A DNA stretch of 64,000 bases from Sanguinoderma infundibulare. Taxonomy: Eukaryota > Basidiomycota > Agaricomycetes > Polyporales > Polyporaceae. Positions within the stretch are counted from its first letter, which is position 1; every line of letters begins with the position of its first letter. Positions 9,316 through 22,215 of the stretch are shown in pieces. The notes beneath the pieces are model-generated. The model was not told the DNA's origin, did not search any database, and was given only the letters and a program-made list of their open reading frames with translations. A program made the position numbers and the translations under genes. The stretch covers positions 434,001 through 498,000 of the forward strand of contig JAVLRN010000001.1 of NCBI GenBank assembly GCA_032821775.1. Direction: 5' to 3'.

Positions 9316-11288
9316 TTAACATATCAAACACTGTCCTTGAAATAGTCTGTACAACCGTATGTCCGTACAAACATCAACGTCAGCTATCCCCTGCCTTCTT
9401 TCCTGTGCCATGCCTTCCAAACAAACACATCCATTAAAATCCAGGGTCCGCTCGCGCACGAACCCTCGCTCGTGCTGCAGCTTCGGTATGCAATTCCGGT
9501 AGACGGCTTGCCAGAGGTCACTGCACTCTACCTCTGATTGTAGCTCTCTCCGGAACCGAGCGGCATCGTCAGCGGGCGGCGTAAAGTATAAGGACTGATA
9601 TTGCCTGTTGTTCTGTTCGATGTCCGAGATGTGCGGGAATACGTCGACTAAGAAGGCGGCGACGCCCCCTGCGTCGACAATGCGCGCTCGCCCGACCCTA
9701 AGCGTGTGGAGCTCGCACTGGTCGCTTCTGACGCTCGCTCGCGATTCGCGGAGATCCGGTGGAAGGCGCGAGAGGTCCGCGTCGAGCGTGAAACCGAGGG
9801 TATGCAGCTTGGGACAGTGCTGAGCGAAGGGGATCAACGCGGCAAGCGTCGCCGTGACATCACGCTGCGTGTCATCAGGACCCAGCTGGAGAACGTGGAT
9901 GTCTGGCCAGGCCTTCGCCGCCCGCCCGAGCGCCGCGTCGTCCAGGTTGAATATGCATTGGAGCCAGAGCTCGAGGTGAGTCAGGTTTCGGAGGGCGAAG
10001 AGGGGTGCGAGGTGTTGCTCCTCGAAAATGACCCCATCTGCTCGCTCCACGGATGCTTCAACGACAAGGTGTTTGATGGTCTCGGCGGCGGCGTTTCGAG
10101 ACAGGACGGCAAAGAAAAAGGATAGGACGCTGTCCAAGGGGACCTGAACCTTCGCGTGGTCGAGAAGGTTGCGTGGATATGTTTGAGATGGAGCGAATGA
10201 ACTTGCCGAACTAGGAGGGAGATCGGGGCTAGGCCCGGGTGAGAATGATGGGAGACTTGGAGTTCCCGCAGGCTCGGGAAGGGCCCGTCCGCGCGCGAGG
10301 GACGGAAGGAAGTGATGACCTGCTCCGTGATGCTCTCGGACAGCCTGAAATCGATGGCTTCCAAGTGAGGGAGCTCCGCGAGGTGGTAGAATGCCTGCAC
10401 AGTGATCGGGAGCTCGCCCGTGCGCGCACTGACAAGATGCTGGAAGCTACAGAGGGCGGTAGACATGGAGGAGACGATGACGGGGGAATACGGCGCGACC
10501 TCGGCATATAACTTCAGATGCAAGAGGTGGGGGGCGGTCTCCTGGAGCCTCGCGAGCATCCGCTGGTAATCGGCCGGACATATGTCCTTCGCATATTTAT
10601 GTCTGGGAAACATGATGCAATCGCTGGAGATCCGCTGTAGCTGAGGTCCGAAAAGGACGTGGAAGAACTGGTAGTCGACCTCGATCTGGTCATAGGTGGT
10701 AGATACGTCGACGATGCGGAGGTTTGGGAAGAGTGGCTTTGTGGGACTCCAGCGGTGAGCAAACGCCGCAAGGATAGATGATTTGTATCTCCGAGTCGAA
10801 TGGTCTTGGAAACGTCGGGGGAACAAGGGGCACATCTCCTGGATGCGCTTGACACGGGGCGTGTAGTATTCGAGGCGCTCGAACTCGTCGTCGGTCAATG
10901 GACGGGTGATTGACTAAGCCGGAGTCAACACGCAACTCAACAAAAATGAGGTGTATACAACATACCACACATTCGTAGAGAGCCCTTCCCGGATTGAAGT
11001 CAGTCTTCATGTGCATTACGTCCGCTCCCCATGCATCTAGTAGGCGAACGAAGACGCCATAGTCAGGCAATGTGTCCCACAGAGCGTCGAGAGCAGGTTC
11101 CAGGAAGAAATGGGACGTCGTCGCAAGTGAGGGAAGTGTCCGAAGTCCTATGAAGTCCGCGACTCGGTAGTTCGCGTCGCCAATTCCTTCTCTGTCGGCC
11201 ATTCCTTGATTCCGATGAGCTGGTCGCCTATCCTGCGGACCAATTCCGGCGGAAGGCGTTGCACGGGGGACGGTGAACTCGGCGTCAT
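9316..11288 (-). CDS. F-box-like/LRR protein with possible frame breaks
   Basis: Basidiomycete F-box-like protein, probably a substrate receptor of SCF ubiquitin ligases. The N-terminus from the ATG at 11288 carries the F-box-like stretch QRLPPELVRRIGDQL. LRTLPSLATTSHFFLEPALDALW, the intron at about 10913-10963 and a long LRR-like region (HLLHLKLYAEV, LPHLEAIDFRL, NLTHLELWLQ, CPKLHTLGFTL) follow. Two frame changes need explaining. The first is between the F-box (frame ends TESRTS-stop at about 11151) and the next segment. The second is near 10140-10250, where a weak GTCTCC donor with acceptor GAAG could act as an intron. The related fragment at 26968 reads in frame through the first break, so this copy may have a one-base indel and may be decaying. 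Confidence 0.6.
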
Positions 11289-11709
11289 GGAATGTTTCTG
11301 TCGTGATTTCAATGATGGTCAACTAGGACAAGCTAGGGAAGGCGGGGGTTCAGCAATGGCCTGAAGGAGTTCGCTCATTTCTGACGCAGTTGAAGTAGAA
11401 ATAGAACAATAACATTACCTCAAGCGCACCTTCGAGTTGCTCGCGCTGATCGGTCGACGGATTCGCGGAAAAGCGCCCTACCGACGTCACAGTCGGTTGA
11501 ATTCATCATCCATGCCTCCAGTTACCCAATCCTTCCGTCCCTTCTCCCGCCCCGAAATCAAATGGTCGAGCAAATAGTTGAGTGAGCGATTCCAACAACA
11601 ATGTCAGCCTGAATAGGGCAGGCATATAATAATACAGTCCAAGAATACTCTGAAGTTATCAGAGTTCGAATCTCTATCACTCCTGGATAAACTGTAATAG
11701 CGCATCGTG
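11289..11709. other. Gap between F-box-like gene and Ku80
   Basis: No gene seen. It should contain the 3' end region of Ku80 (which stops at 11710) and the promoter of the F-box-like gene, since both lie on the minus strand. A tRNA-like T-arm (AGAG-TTCGAAT-CTCT) at about 11662-11676 was considered and rejected. Confidence 0.4.
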
Positions 11710-14700
11710 TTAAGATTGCACATGAATGGACACCTGCGTGATGGGAAGACTTGCCTTCTGCGCCTCGCTCTCCGAAATGCTTGACTTCCCGCCCGCCTTC
11801 GAAGCCTCTGGAGACGAGATGAAGCTCAGCGGCCGTCCAACGTCGCGAACCTTGTCCCAGAAGGCCTTGTTTCCAGGTTCCTTCTCAACACACGTGTCTC
11901 TGAGTTCTTGGACGAACCTGAACACGCCGGGGTTCAGTATCATGTTCTGGCGGGAAGCGAGAAATACATACGCATTCCATGCATCGATCTCATCCTCCTG
12001 AAAACATCATAAGCATTGCATGCTTTGGAGAATGCTAGCCGAACATACCTCGAGCGAAACCTTCCTGAGCTCACGCATGCAGTCGAGCATCTCGTCATAC
12101 CGTCTCGACGAGAACGGTTTCCGGAGGACCTCTTGGATGACGAACCCAAGGTCCTCCACCGCTTTGGTGACGACGTCCCCCCGCGAAATGTTCTTCTTGA
12201 AATCCTCCAGTGGATACGACAGCCCAATGATCCGCCCGGGTAGCCGGTGCCTGTCGATGACAGGGTCAGGCGACAATGACCGCGCAGGTGTCGGAAGCAG
12301 CGTGCGGTCCACGTCCGGCTTGCGCGACGAGCTCGCGACTTTGGAGTTGAGCAGAAGCTCCTCCTCTTCCTCGGGCTCCTCCTCCGTCTCGCTGCTGTCG
12401 ACCTCTACCGCGGCCTTCTTCTGCGTCCGTCGGGGGCTCTGCTGGGACTGCGTTTGAGTTTGAAATTGTGACTGACGCTGCGATTTCCGCTGGGAGGGTC
12501 CGGCGCGGACAGGCTTCTGGTCGAGCAGTAGCATGTCCTCGTCCTCGTCTCGGGCGTGGACGTGCTCCTCCTTGCGGACACGCACGACCTTCTTTGGTAC
12601 CTCGCGGACGTTCAGCGTCTTCTTACACTCGTCGATAGCGTCGCGTGCGCGCTTGAGAACGCGCCGTGGTGGGTCCATGTATTTGAGGAGCTCGGGGTGG
12701 GGTGGCGGGAGTGGGTGGGTGTTGAGGTCCTGAATGATGGCGCCGTGGAACAGGGCTTGCTTTGTGCGGTGGATGGCTGGGTTGTAGGATAGGCGCGTAT
12801 CGAACCATGCTTCGCGATTGCTAGATAGGGGGCGTCAGCAGGAATAAAGCCCGGCTCAAACGAAGAGCTTACCCCTCCTCATCCTTCTCGCCTGCATCAG
12901 ACAGATCCATGGCATCGACAAACTGATCCATGGCATCCATCTGCTCGTTCGTAGGGAGATATGGGTGCTTTATAACAACTTCGCCCTTTTTATTAATCAA
13001 GGTGTCGAGCGACGCGAAAGGGAAGTTGCGGACATCGTCGGCGAACGGCATCTGAACCAAACGTAAGCCGTCTGCTCCAGGAACAGGATGACCAGTCACT
13101 CACCTGTACCCACATGAGGCAGTCGATTTCATCAGTTACGGATGGATAGAGAATACCCATCTTCGGATCCATGTCATCCTTGCTCACCCACCGGGCGATC
13201 GCCACTGCGCCTTTCTCGTACATCGCTTGCACGATACTCGACAATGCAACCTGCTGCATTGGGCTGGAAGGGTCTGCCCAAACATAATACACCTCACCCA
13301 TCGCGAGCTCGCGCCGGAAATTCTTCAAAAGGAAGAACCCGCAAATGTCGATGCCCTTGCGAGTTCTGAGGCGCGCGTAATTGCCTTCCGGTGCGGGTAT
13401 GAACGTAGCCCCGTACTTGTACCCGCGCACGAGGTCCTCCTTCTCGAGCTTGACAAGCGGCTGCTTGTTCTCATCTTCCTTCTTCTCCTCAACCTCAGGC
13501 TCCACGTCACCATCAACACTGCCGTCCTTCTTCACCGCGTCCTTCCCATCGTCATCCTGCTCCAAGAAGTACTCGGTGCGCATTCGCAACTGCGCGAACG
13601 TCATGTGATTTTCGTCCTCGTCCATGGCGTTCTCGTCACGCGCTGCCCGCTCCTCCGCCGTAGGCATCCGCCGCCCGAAGCGTTTCCACGACTTGGGACG
13701 TGCGAGCGCCGTGCTCTTGCTAGTCTTGACCATGATCTCGATGGCCTCGTCCTGGCGCGCTTGAGTGTCGCCGAGTCTAAGGACTGTGCCCATGAGCGTG
13801 GACTTGACTTGGCGGATTTCCGGCCGCGAGATCTCTTGCAGCGCGTAGTCGCAGTTGCCCACAACTCCTGAGTGGAGCTTGGAGGTGAGAGCATGGTAGA
13901 AGGCTTCGTTTTCTTTCTGTGAAAAATCAAAGAGGTCAATGGACTTGCCAGCTTGTCAGCTCATTCTGCACTACCTTGATGTTGCTTTTGCCCTCCTCGT
14001 GGAAGGGGAGGTCATCGTCGTCAAAGTCGACGCCTACCACTGTGAGGTTGATATCCAGCGCGTTCATCTTCTTCACGGTGGCTTCCCAATCTTCAACTTC
14101 CATTGGACTTTCGCCGTCCGTGAGTATGACTATCTTACGTGTCCACGTCTTCTTGTTACCGAGATACTGGTCCTGCGTCTCGATAGCTACAATGAGGGCG
14201 TCAATAGCTGTAGATTGGGGTTTAGCCTGAGGAATAGATGGGGTATATGCGCTACGCACGGTCACCGGATACAGTCGAGGGCTCGAGTGCAGCGAGCTTG
14301 GCCAGCGTGTTCGCATTGGGTTGCGCTATAGGGATATACTCGTTGACAGATTCGTAGCCTCCGTTCGTCTCGTTGATCATGTTGTTGGGAAATTCACTCC
14401 CGAAGAGGATGACGCCACATTTGTCGGTCTTCCGTCCATTGAATATCTGCATGACCCGTTAAATAGGGTACTCGCGCTTTTTCCGCGACACCACTGACCA
14501 TTTCCTGTATCTTGAGCATCATGAACTGCAGAGACCACTCGAGATTCGACATCTCAATGACCTCTGAGTCGCTGCCAGATGTTCCTGGGACCTCTACTTC
14601 CCGCATCTTGCCCATGGAAGGCGAGATGTCCGCGAGGAACATCGTCACCGTGTACTGGATCAATGGGATTCGCATCAGGGTCTATCGCGCGCATATAGTA

Positions 14701-14733
14701 AGTATAACTCACGCCTGCACGCTCCGCCGGCAT
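11710..14733 (-). CDS. KU80: Ku80, DNA end-binding subunit of the Ku heterodimer
   Basis: Binds double-strand break ends with Ku70 in the nucleus for non-homologous end joining, and acts at telomeres. The short first exon MPAERAG joins YTVTMFLADISPSMGKMREV, the start of the vWA domain and very typical of fungal Ku80. The vWA domain continues with IFNGRKTDKCGVILFG, KIVILTDGESPMEVEDW and LTVVGVDFDDDD. The Ku core follows: PLVKLEKEDLVRGYKYG, GIDICGFFLLKNF, YYVWADPSSPMQQVALSS and KGAVAIARWV. Then comes a basic/acidic linker and a C-terminal helical Ku-binding-type domain ending FWDKVRDVGRPLSFISS. About 850 residues over roughly ten exons. It is divergent from the SNF2 gene. Fungal Ku80 often has an acidic, poorly conserved stretch as here (DSSETEEEPEEEEE). 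Confidence 0.92.
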
Positions 14734-14986
14734 TATGGTTGTTTTGAGATGGTGGTACGGGAGTAAGGAAGGTGCTGTCAACGTCAGCCGAGTCGCGGTC
14801 CTGTCGCGCCACACCGCGACGCGACTGTGCCACGTGACACATTTGTGGCGGAGCTTGAAAAGCTTAGTCAGCGGGACTGTGCGAAGGGGCTTGCTGTTGG
14901 GGTTTTCGAGTGGCCGAGGAGTACAGTGAACTCACGAGATCTGCGCGACGCGGTATCCTCGTCGCGTCGCCGCCATCGACCCCGGA
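14734..14986. promoter_or_regulatory. Divergent promoter region Ku80 / SNF2-STH1
   Basis: 253 bases separate the two start codons. No clear TATA box in either direction, as expected for constitutive nuclear genes. I see no specific operator. Confidence 0.5.
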
Positions 14987-17900
14987 ATGGCCGCCCCGAA
15001 CATTGCCCCCAATCCTCACCAAGTCGCCCAATCACAATTCCCCAACCTTCCTGCCCAGCAGCCCCCCAACGCCAACAATGCCGCCTTCCGCGAGCGCATG
15101 CAACAACTCATCCATGTGCGTCCTAGCCGTATTTCCGACCAAAGACCCCACACGCGTCCGCTGCCACTGACTCTTTTCCCGTTTTCTCACTCTGCAGCGC
15201 GCGAACCAGCTGCGGAGCAGCGGGGCCACCGTGCAGAACAACGAGGAGTTCGCGAAGATATGTGGTATCATCCAGAACTTGCAGCAGCGCCAGAGTGAGT
15301 CCTCACATGCTTACTTTCTGCTTCTATCCTTTTGCTGTCCATGCCCTCCATTTTCTCCTTTCTACGTATTCATCGCATTCCTTCTGCCCACCTGGCGGTC
15401 GGTGGCAACGTGGAGCAGTTCATCGTGGCGTGTTTCGAGGTTTACCTGACACCAAATTCATTCTTCACCATGTTTGCCCGCTTCCTTTCTACACTGTTGG
15501 GAGTATGACTTCTTCCCGTCTTTCCTTCGTTATTGTCTGCTCTGAACGACTAACGATCTGGCCTTCCATCTAGGACAAGAGCAAGCCGCAGGCGACCACT
15601 CACACCCCGGAGTGAACGGCCAAGCCTCCATGGGCCCCGTAGCGAACGGTTTACCTGCTACCAACGGCAACGCCCTCGCGGGGGGTCCTGTCTCGAACCA
15701 GCCGTATCCCCAATCACCGCAGACCCCCGTCTCCTTTACCCCCGACCAGATAAATGCGCTCCGTGCCCAGATCCACGCCTTCAAGCTCATCTCCCGCGGT
15801 CTCCCCGTACCCGACCAGATCCAGCAGGCTATTCGGGTGCCCAATCAAGCGATCCCGGACCTCCAGAGTCTTCTCCATGGCGCCGACGTGAACGCGCGCG
15901 TTGTTGACAGCGCGGTGAAGATCCACAAGAGCACGAATGGCACTCCTGTCAACGGCGTTGCGGAGCATCCTCCCGCTGAAGCCGCCCCGCCACCCGAACC
16001 AGTAAAGGAAGAAGAAGTCGAGGTCGTCGATCCCGAGAAGATGCCAAAGGGTCCCCTTCTCGAGGACGACGTCAACTCCGGCATTTACCCATACAACTCA
16101 TACCTTCACCCGTTCACCCACCTGAAGCGCGACCCCAACGTCACCCCGGCTCTGTGGGCGACTCGCATGCAACGTCTACTCATTCCCTCCATCATGCCCA
16201 TCGGCCTCGACCCTCACCAGGTTGTCGAGGAACGCAACGCGTATATCGATGCGCGGATGGAACAGCGCATGCGAGAACTGGAAGCGATGCCCGCGATGAT
16301 GGGCGACGGTGGTCTGGAGAACCCGCTGGACGACTCGGAGAAGGACAAGGAGAACGCGTTGGGGTCCAGGCCGCTCGAGCAGCTCGTCCACCCGCCACCA
16401 AATACGCATGGCAAGTTGCGTGCGCTCATCGAGCTCAAGGCGCTGCGCGTCATCGACAAGCAGAGGCAGCTACGTGCGTCGGTCGCCGAGCGGCTCATGC
16501 ACGGAACGCTGCTCCCCCTCAACCGCTCAGACTTCCGGAGAACACGCAAGGTGCAGCTTCGTGACATCCGCAGTACTGAGGTAGCGGAGCGCAAGCAGCG
16601 GGTCGAGCGCGAGCGGCGGGCGAAACAGAAGCACATCGAGCAGCTGAGCGTGATCTGCTCGCACGGCCGCGAGGTCATCGCTGTCGGTCGTTCCGCGCAG
16701 GAGCGCGTGACCCGTCTTGGCAAGGCCGTCCTCTCATTCCATTCGCACACGGAGAAGGAGGAGCAGAAACGTATCGAGAGGTTGGCGAGGGAGCGTCTGA
16801 AGGCCTTAAAGAACGACGATGAAGAGGCATACATGAAGCTCATCGACACAGCTAAGGATACCCGTATCACTCACCTGCTGAAGCAGACGGACGCATACCT
16901 CGATTCCCTTGCGCAGGCCGTCGTCGAGCAGCAGCGATCGGAGGGCCATGAACAGCAGATCGACTACGACATGGAGGAGGGTCCGGTCAGCGAGGAGACG
17001 TTCGGCGCGAAGGCGTTCAGCATGGAGGAAGAAAAGGGCAGGCTCGACTACTACGCCGTCGCGCACAGACTCAAGGAGAAGATCTCGGCACAACCGTCCA
17101 TTCTCATCGGCGGTACGCTCAAGGACTACCAGCTGAAGGGTTTGCAGTGGATGGTCAGCTTGTACAACAACAAGCTGAACGGTATCCTGGCAGACGAGAT
17201 GGTGTGATGTCTCTGCATCGTTGTCGTGAGCACAAAGGCTAATACATTTTAACAGGGTCTCGGAAAGACTATTCAGACTATCTCCCTCATCACCTTCCTT
17301 ATCGAATCCAAGAAGCAGCGTGGACCGTACCTCGTCATCGTTCCTCTGTCAACAATGACCAACTGGTCCGGCGAGTTTGCGAAGTGGGCGCCTAGCGTGA
17401 AAGTGATCTCGTACAAGGGCAACCCTACCCAGCGTAAATTCCTACAGACCGACCTGCGCACAGGCAACTTCCAGGTCGTGTTGACCACGTACGAGTACAT
17501 CATCAAGGATCGTATCCACCTCAGCAGGATGAAGTGGATTTATATGATCATCGGTAGGTTGTCTAAACTAGCCCCGCATTGTAGGCGTTGCTCATCCGTC
17601 GTCTGCAGATGAGGGTCATCGTATGAAGAACACACAGAGTAAACTCGCCCAGACGCTCACGCAGTACTACCACTCTCGCTACCGCCTCATCCTTACGGGA
17701 ACGCCGCTCCAGAACAACCTTCCTGAGCTGTGGGCGTTGCTCAACTTCGCGCTTCCCAAGGTCTTCAACTCCGTCAAGTCGTTCGACGAGTGGTTCAACA
17801 CTCCGTTCGCGAACTCTGGTACAGGCGACAAGATCGAGCTGAACGAAGAAGAGGCCCTCCTCATCATTCGGCGTCTGCACAAGGTGCTCCGTCCGTTCCT

Positions 17901-20272
17901 GCTCCGTCGTCTCAAGAAGGATGTCGAGTCGGAGCTGCCAGACAAGGTCGAGAAGGTCATCAAAGTCCGGATGTCGGCGCTGCAGTCGCAGCTGTACAAG
18001 CAGATGAAGAAATACAAGATGATCGCGGACGGCAAGGACGCCAAGGGGTATGTCACATTCTGTCGTATGTGGGGCGCGAATGCTGAGATGACGCGCAACA
18101 GCAAACCTGGCGGTGTGAAGGGTCTGTCCAACGAGCTCATGCAGCTTCGTAAGATCTGTCAGCACCCGTTCTTGTTTGAGAGCGTCGAGGACAAGGTCAA
18201 CCCAAGCTCGATGATCGACGACAAGCTCATCCGGAGCTCGGGCAAGATCGAGCTCCTCTCTCGTATCCTGCCCAAGTTCTTCGCCACCGATCACAGAGTA
18301 AGCCGCACGACGCTCGGCGTCTCGGGCGGGCGTTGACTAACCTGATCATGATAGGTCCTCATCTTCTTCCAGATGACCAAGGTCATGGACATCATGGAGG
18401 ACTTCCTCAAGATGATGGGCTGGAAGTACCTCCGTCTCGATGGTGGCACCAAGACCGAAGATCGTGCTGGGCACGTCCAACTCTTCAATGCCCCTAACTC
18501 CGAGTACAAGGTCTTCATCCTCTCCACCCGCGCTGGTGGTCTCGGTCTCAACCTGCAGACGGCCGATACCGTCGTCATGTACGCTAATCTCAAGTTTCGG
18601 CTTTACTTGTGCTGATTCCGCTTCGCGTTGTCTAGCTTCGACAGTGATTGGAACCCGCACGCCGATCTTCAAGCACAGGATCGTGCTCACCGTATCGGTC
18701 AGACGAAGGTCGTCCGTATACTGCGGTTCATCACGGAGAAGAGTGTCGAGGAGGCGATGTTCGCGCGTGCTCGTTATAAGCTCGATATCGACGACAAGGT
18801 CATTCAGGCGGGTCGTTTCGACAACAAGTCTACCCAGGAAGAGCAGGAGGAGTTCTTGGTATGCCCATCTTATTCTCCTTGCATTATTACTTGCTTACCT
18901 GGGGTTGCTCCCAGCGTTCCATTCTCGAGGCTGATCAGGAGGAAGAGAACGAAGAGGCTGGCGACATGAACGACGATGAGATCAATGAGATCATCTCTCG
19001 GTCAGACCAGGAGGGCGTGATCTTCCACGAGATTGATGTCCAGCGCGAACGGGATGCGCTCGAGAACTGGCGACGCGCTGGTAACCGTGGCAAACCCCCG
19101 CCACCGCTTATGCAGCTCGAGGAGCTTCCGGAGTGCTACCGGGCTGACGAGCCGTTCGCCGAGCCCGATGCCATCGACGAGTTGGAGGGTCGTGGCCACC
19201 GCCGTCGTACTGTCGTTAACTACAACGATGGTCTCAGTGACGACCAGTGGGCAATGGTGAGCCACTCACGATCGATGCTGCGACAGATAGAGTTTTCAAC
19301 TAACTCGTTTCTTAGGCATTGGAGGAGGGTGAAGACATCCAGGAACTCTCGGAGCGTACTCGCGAAAAGAAGGAACGTCGTATCCAGAATAAGCTGCTCC
19401 GGGAGGCCGAGCCTGTCGGATCGCCCGGTCCCGACATTGAAACTCCTCGCGGTAACCGCAAGAGCAAGAAGGGCAAGGGCAAGGTTGCTGCCGACTTCGA
19501 TATAGGCACTAGTACTCCCGCGAGCAGTAACAGCAGCAAGCGGAAACGTGGCGGCGGCAAGTCAACGTCCATGACGCCCTCACTCATCGACGATGAAGAC
19601 GATGACCGCGACACCGTGAGTGGTTGGCAGCTTTCGGCGTCCAGCTCAGTGCTAACGAACAGTACAGAAACGCCGCAAGACCAAGGCGCCTGAGTTACCG
19701 GCGCTGATCAAGGAGAAAATGAAGAAGGCTTTGAACGACGTGCACAAAGCTGTTCTCAATCTCGAAGATGAGACGGGCCGGCGGCGCAGTGACCTCTTCA
19801 GGGAGCTTCCTGACAGACGGGTTAGCATGTCCACTTTTTGTACCCCTTCACCGATCGCTGAGACCAGGAACAGGAGTACCCCGACTATTACCAGCTCATA
19901 CAGCAACCTATCGCTCTCTCGACGATCCGGAAGCGGATCAGCTCGCATTACTACAAGAACGTTCTAGACTTCCGGGAAGACATGCGACTTATGTTCAACA
20001 ACGCTCGGACATACAACCAGGAGGGGTCGTGGGTGTACGTAGATGCCGAGGAGATGGAGAAGGCCTTCGACGCTGCGTTCGCGAAGAACGTCTCCGGCAG
20101 CGGCTTGCCTGGTGCTCCCTCGGGCAGTGCGGGCAGCGGATCTGCTGGTGGCTACGACTCCGCGCTGACGCCCATGGACGACGAGGAGCAGCGGCCAGCG
20201 CCTCGAGGCAAGACCACTCGGAAGCAGGTCATCAGCGACGATGAGTACATGACGCCGAGCGATGACGATTGA
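14987..20272 (+). CDS. SNF2/STH1-type chromatin-remodelling ATPase with bromodomain
   Basis: Catalytic subunit of a SWI/SNF- or RSC-type remodeller that slides or ejects nucleosomes using ATP. Order of parts: Gln/Asn-rich N-terminus ([15 protein letters not shown]..), HSA-type basic helix ([29 protein letters not shown]), helicase motif I split by an intron ([13 protein letters not shown]), [10 protein letters not shown] (DEAH-type Walker B), [30 protein letters not shown] (motif VI) and an acidic linker. The C-terminal bromodomain has [17 protein letters not shown] and [16 protein letters not shown]. Splices checked restore frame, including the 281-base intron 15295-15575 that links the first two exons to the long exon at 15576. 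About 1,400 residues, normal for the family. SNF2 and STH1 cannot be separated by eye. Confidence 0.93.
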
Positions 20273-22215
20273 TGATGAATTTCTTGAACGACGTCGTGCA
20301 TTTTGCTGTCCGGACTTCGCGCTCGTACTGGCTTTCTCGTGTTTGATGTAGTCATATCCTGTAGTTATTAGTGGTTTTGTAATCCGCATGCGGTTCGATT
20401 CTTCCGCGATGCTATGGACGTTTCAAACTTGATGCCCCCCAAAGGATAGCGTTCACTTGTCGGACGTTCGGGAGCTACGCATCGAGAGTGACCAGAAGCG
20501 ACCTTCGAAGCTGTTGTGGCTTGTGCATCGTTCTCGAACCACACGCTCAGTTCCTATCCAAAGCATTCACGTTCACGAGATTGTAGTAGTGTTACAAACA
20601 TGCATAGCGGCGATAGTCCTTGAGTCGAAGGAAGCAATGTCCATGTTACAATACATTGCAGCCACAAGTGGTACGCTAGTCGTCGTCCCAGTCCGGATTC
20701 GAACCGGTACCGGACAGCAGCTCGTCGTACAGTATCTCGCCCTTGGATGGACTAAAAAAGTCCAGTATCCGCGGTTGGGATTGATAGATGACTGGATACT
20801 TCCATTGTCCGTTTTTCTGTCAGCCACGGTGGTTGAGCGTTTTGAACACGACTCGACACGAAGAAAATCCCTACCAGGACGGGAGGCATGCGTTTCAGGT
20901 TGGACACAACGCCGTGCCTCCAGGAGAAGTGTTCGTTCCGCCAAACGCACACCATTACACGGTCTCCTGTCTGCGGTGATTGTATAATAAGTTTAAGGCT
21001 ATTCGAGATTTAAGTTGGGAACAATGTGGTTAGGCTCACCTTGAAGTGGCTCCGTCTCTTGTACCGAGTACAGTCTGCTAGCCCTTCGGACGGTTCGCCC
21101 TGGGAACCAGCAAGGATGGTCGGGTCCGTTGAATGGTGACGTTCTTCCATACATGTCGTCGACTCGTTGTAATCGACTTCCTTCCCATTCACCGCGAGGT
21201 TTCCGACCACTGAACCACTCGGCGCCGGTGGTTCGGGCAGGGCATTGGTCGAAATGGAAGTCAGTGGGTTCCGCGCAATGGGGTACCCTGGATGGTGTGC
21301 GGAGCGCAAAGCGCACGCATTTGCAGAAGTGTATGAAGGCATTTTGACGACTGAGAGAGAGAGGTGCAGCTGCGAGTGGTGTGGGAAGTCGGTGGTTAGC
21401 CACATTCAAAACTCCAATATTCAATGGGAGACATTATAAGTATCCTGGACTCACAGTCGTGCACGACTATAAATGTATCAAAATTTTGGAAGCACGAGGG
21501 TTTTAACTGAGAGTTGCGTTCAACGATCGAGTTCCGAGGGGGAGGTGGTGGTAGAATAAGGTGTATAAGCTGGTTAAGCGCCCAAGCCTCCGTTTAAAAC
21601 CATCGGAGCAGAGGCCGTATGACTGCGCTTTTCACCATAACCAGTATTTCCGGAGAAGACCGGGGGTGAGGTCAAGTACGTGTCTCTGGACCGGGAGTCC
21701 AAGGCCCCAACGAACTTGTAGTACTGGTGAACAACGAGCATTTCATCCCACTTTGGTCTCATCTGTTTGTTTGGGGTCAAACCCTTTTGTCAATTGGGAA
21801 CCAGTTCAAAGAGGGCTACGAAATTAAAGGCTATTGAGAAATATGCATTGCATTCAGGTCTCAAGGGAGTTTATCTTCCAGAGTTCGCTCGCCACCTCCA
21901 GCGCTTCAGCGGCCGTTGAACATGCCACCCGTGGGCATCAATATTCAAATGCGTTCGAAGCACAAACAAATGCCCCTTGTGTGCCCCAAGAGCTTTAATG
22001 TGGACCACGCCTATCCGATGGTTATTGTCAAACGTTTATTCAACGTTTCGATACGAAGTTCACCATGGCCCGGACTCCGGTGCCACTTGTGCCTCTCAGT
22101 TAGACGCGCTGTGCTGTTCCCAATATGGTATGACCCAAGTTCGTGACGGAGTCAAGGGACCAGTGAATGGCAAGTTATGGGTCAGAGAAACCTATTGGGA
22201 ACACAGGGAAAGCAG
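20273..22215. other. Long gene-poor stretch downstream of SNF2
   Basis: No gene that I can support. Several overlapping ORFs of 60-175 codons occur on both strands without start context, introns or recognisable motifs. Parts (21440-22200) look more AT-rich than the surrounding genes. One notable motif is the palindrome plus TATA at 21455-21473. It may hold the SNF2 terminator, relic DNA, or an unrecognised rapidly evolving gene. Confidence 0.4.
21455..21473 (+). promoter_or_regulatory. Palindrome AGTCGTGCACGACT fused to TATAAA
   Basis: A perfect 14-base palindrome overlaps by one base a TATAAA box. Its 12-base core with TATAAG recurs at 62000-62017 in the same orientation. Neither site precedes a gene I can recognise. 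It could be a transcription-factor dimer site within a promoter, or a relic of one repeated element. Confidence 0.35.

Noticed and set aside
11578..11686. Possible tRNA (AGAG-TTCGAAT-CTCT T-arm with GAGTGA/TCACTC acceptor-like pair)
   Set aside because: The span is over 100 bases, with no D-arm, no box A and no anticodon stem; likely chance.
20685..20720. Possible minus-strand tRNA T-arm (GGTTCGAATCC)
   Set aside because: No matching acceptor stem or box A at the required distance on that strand.
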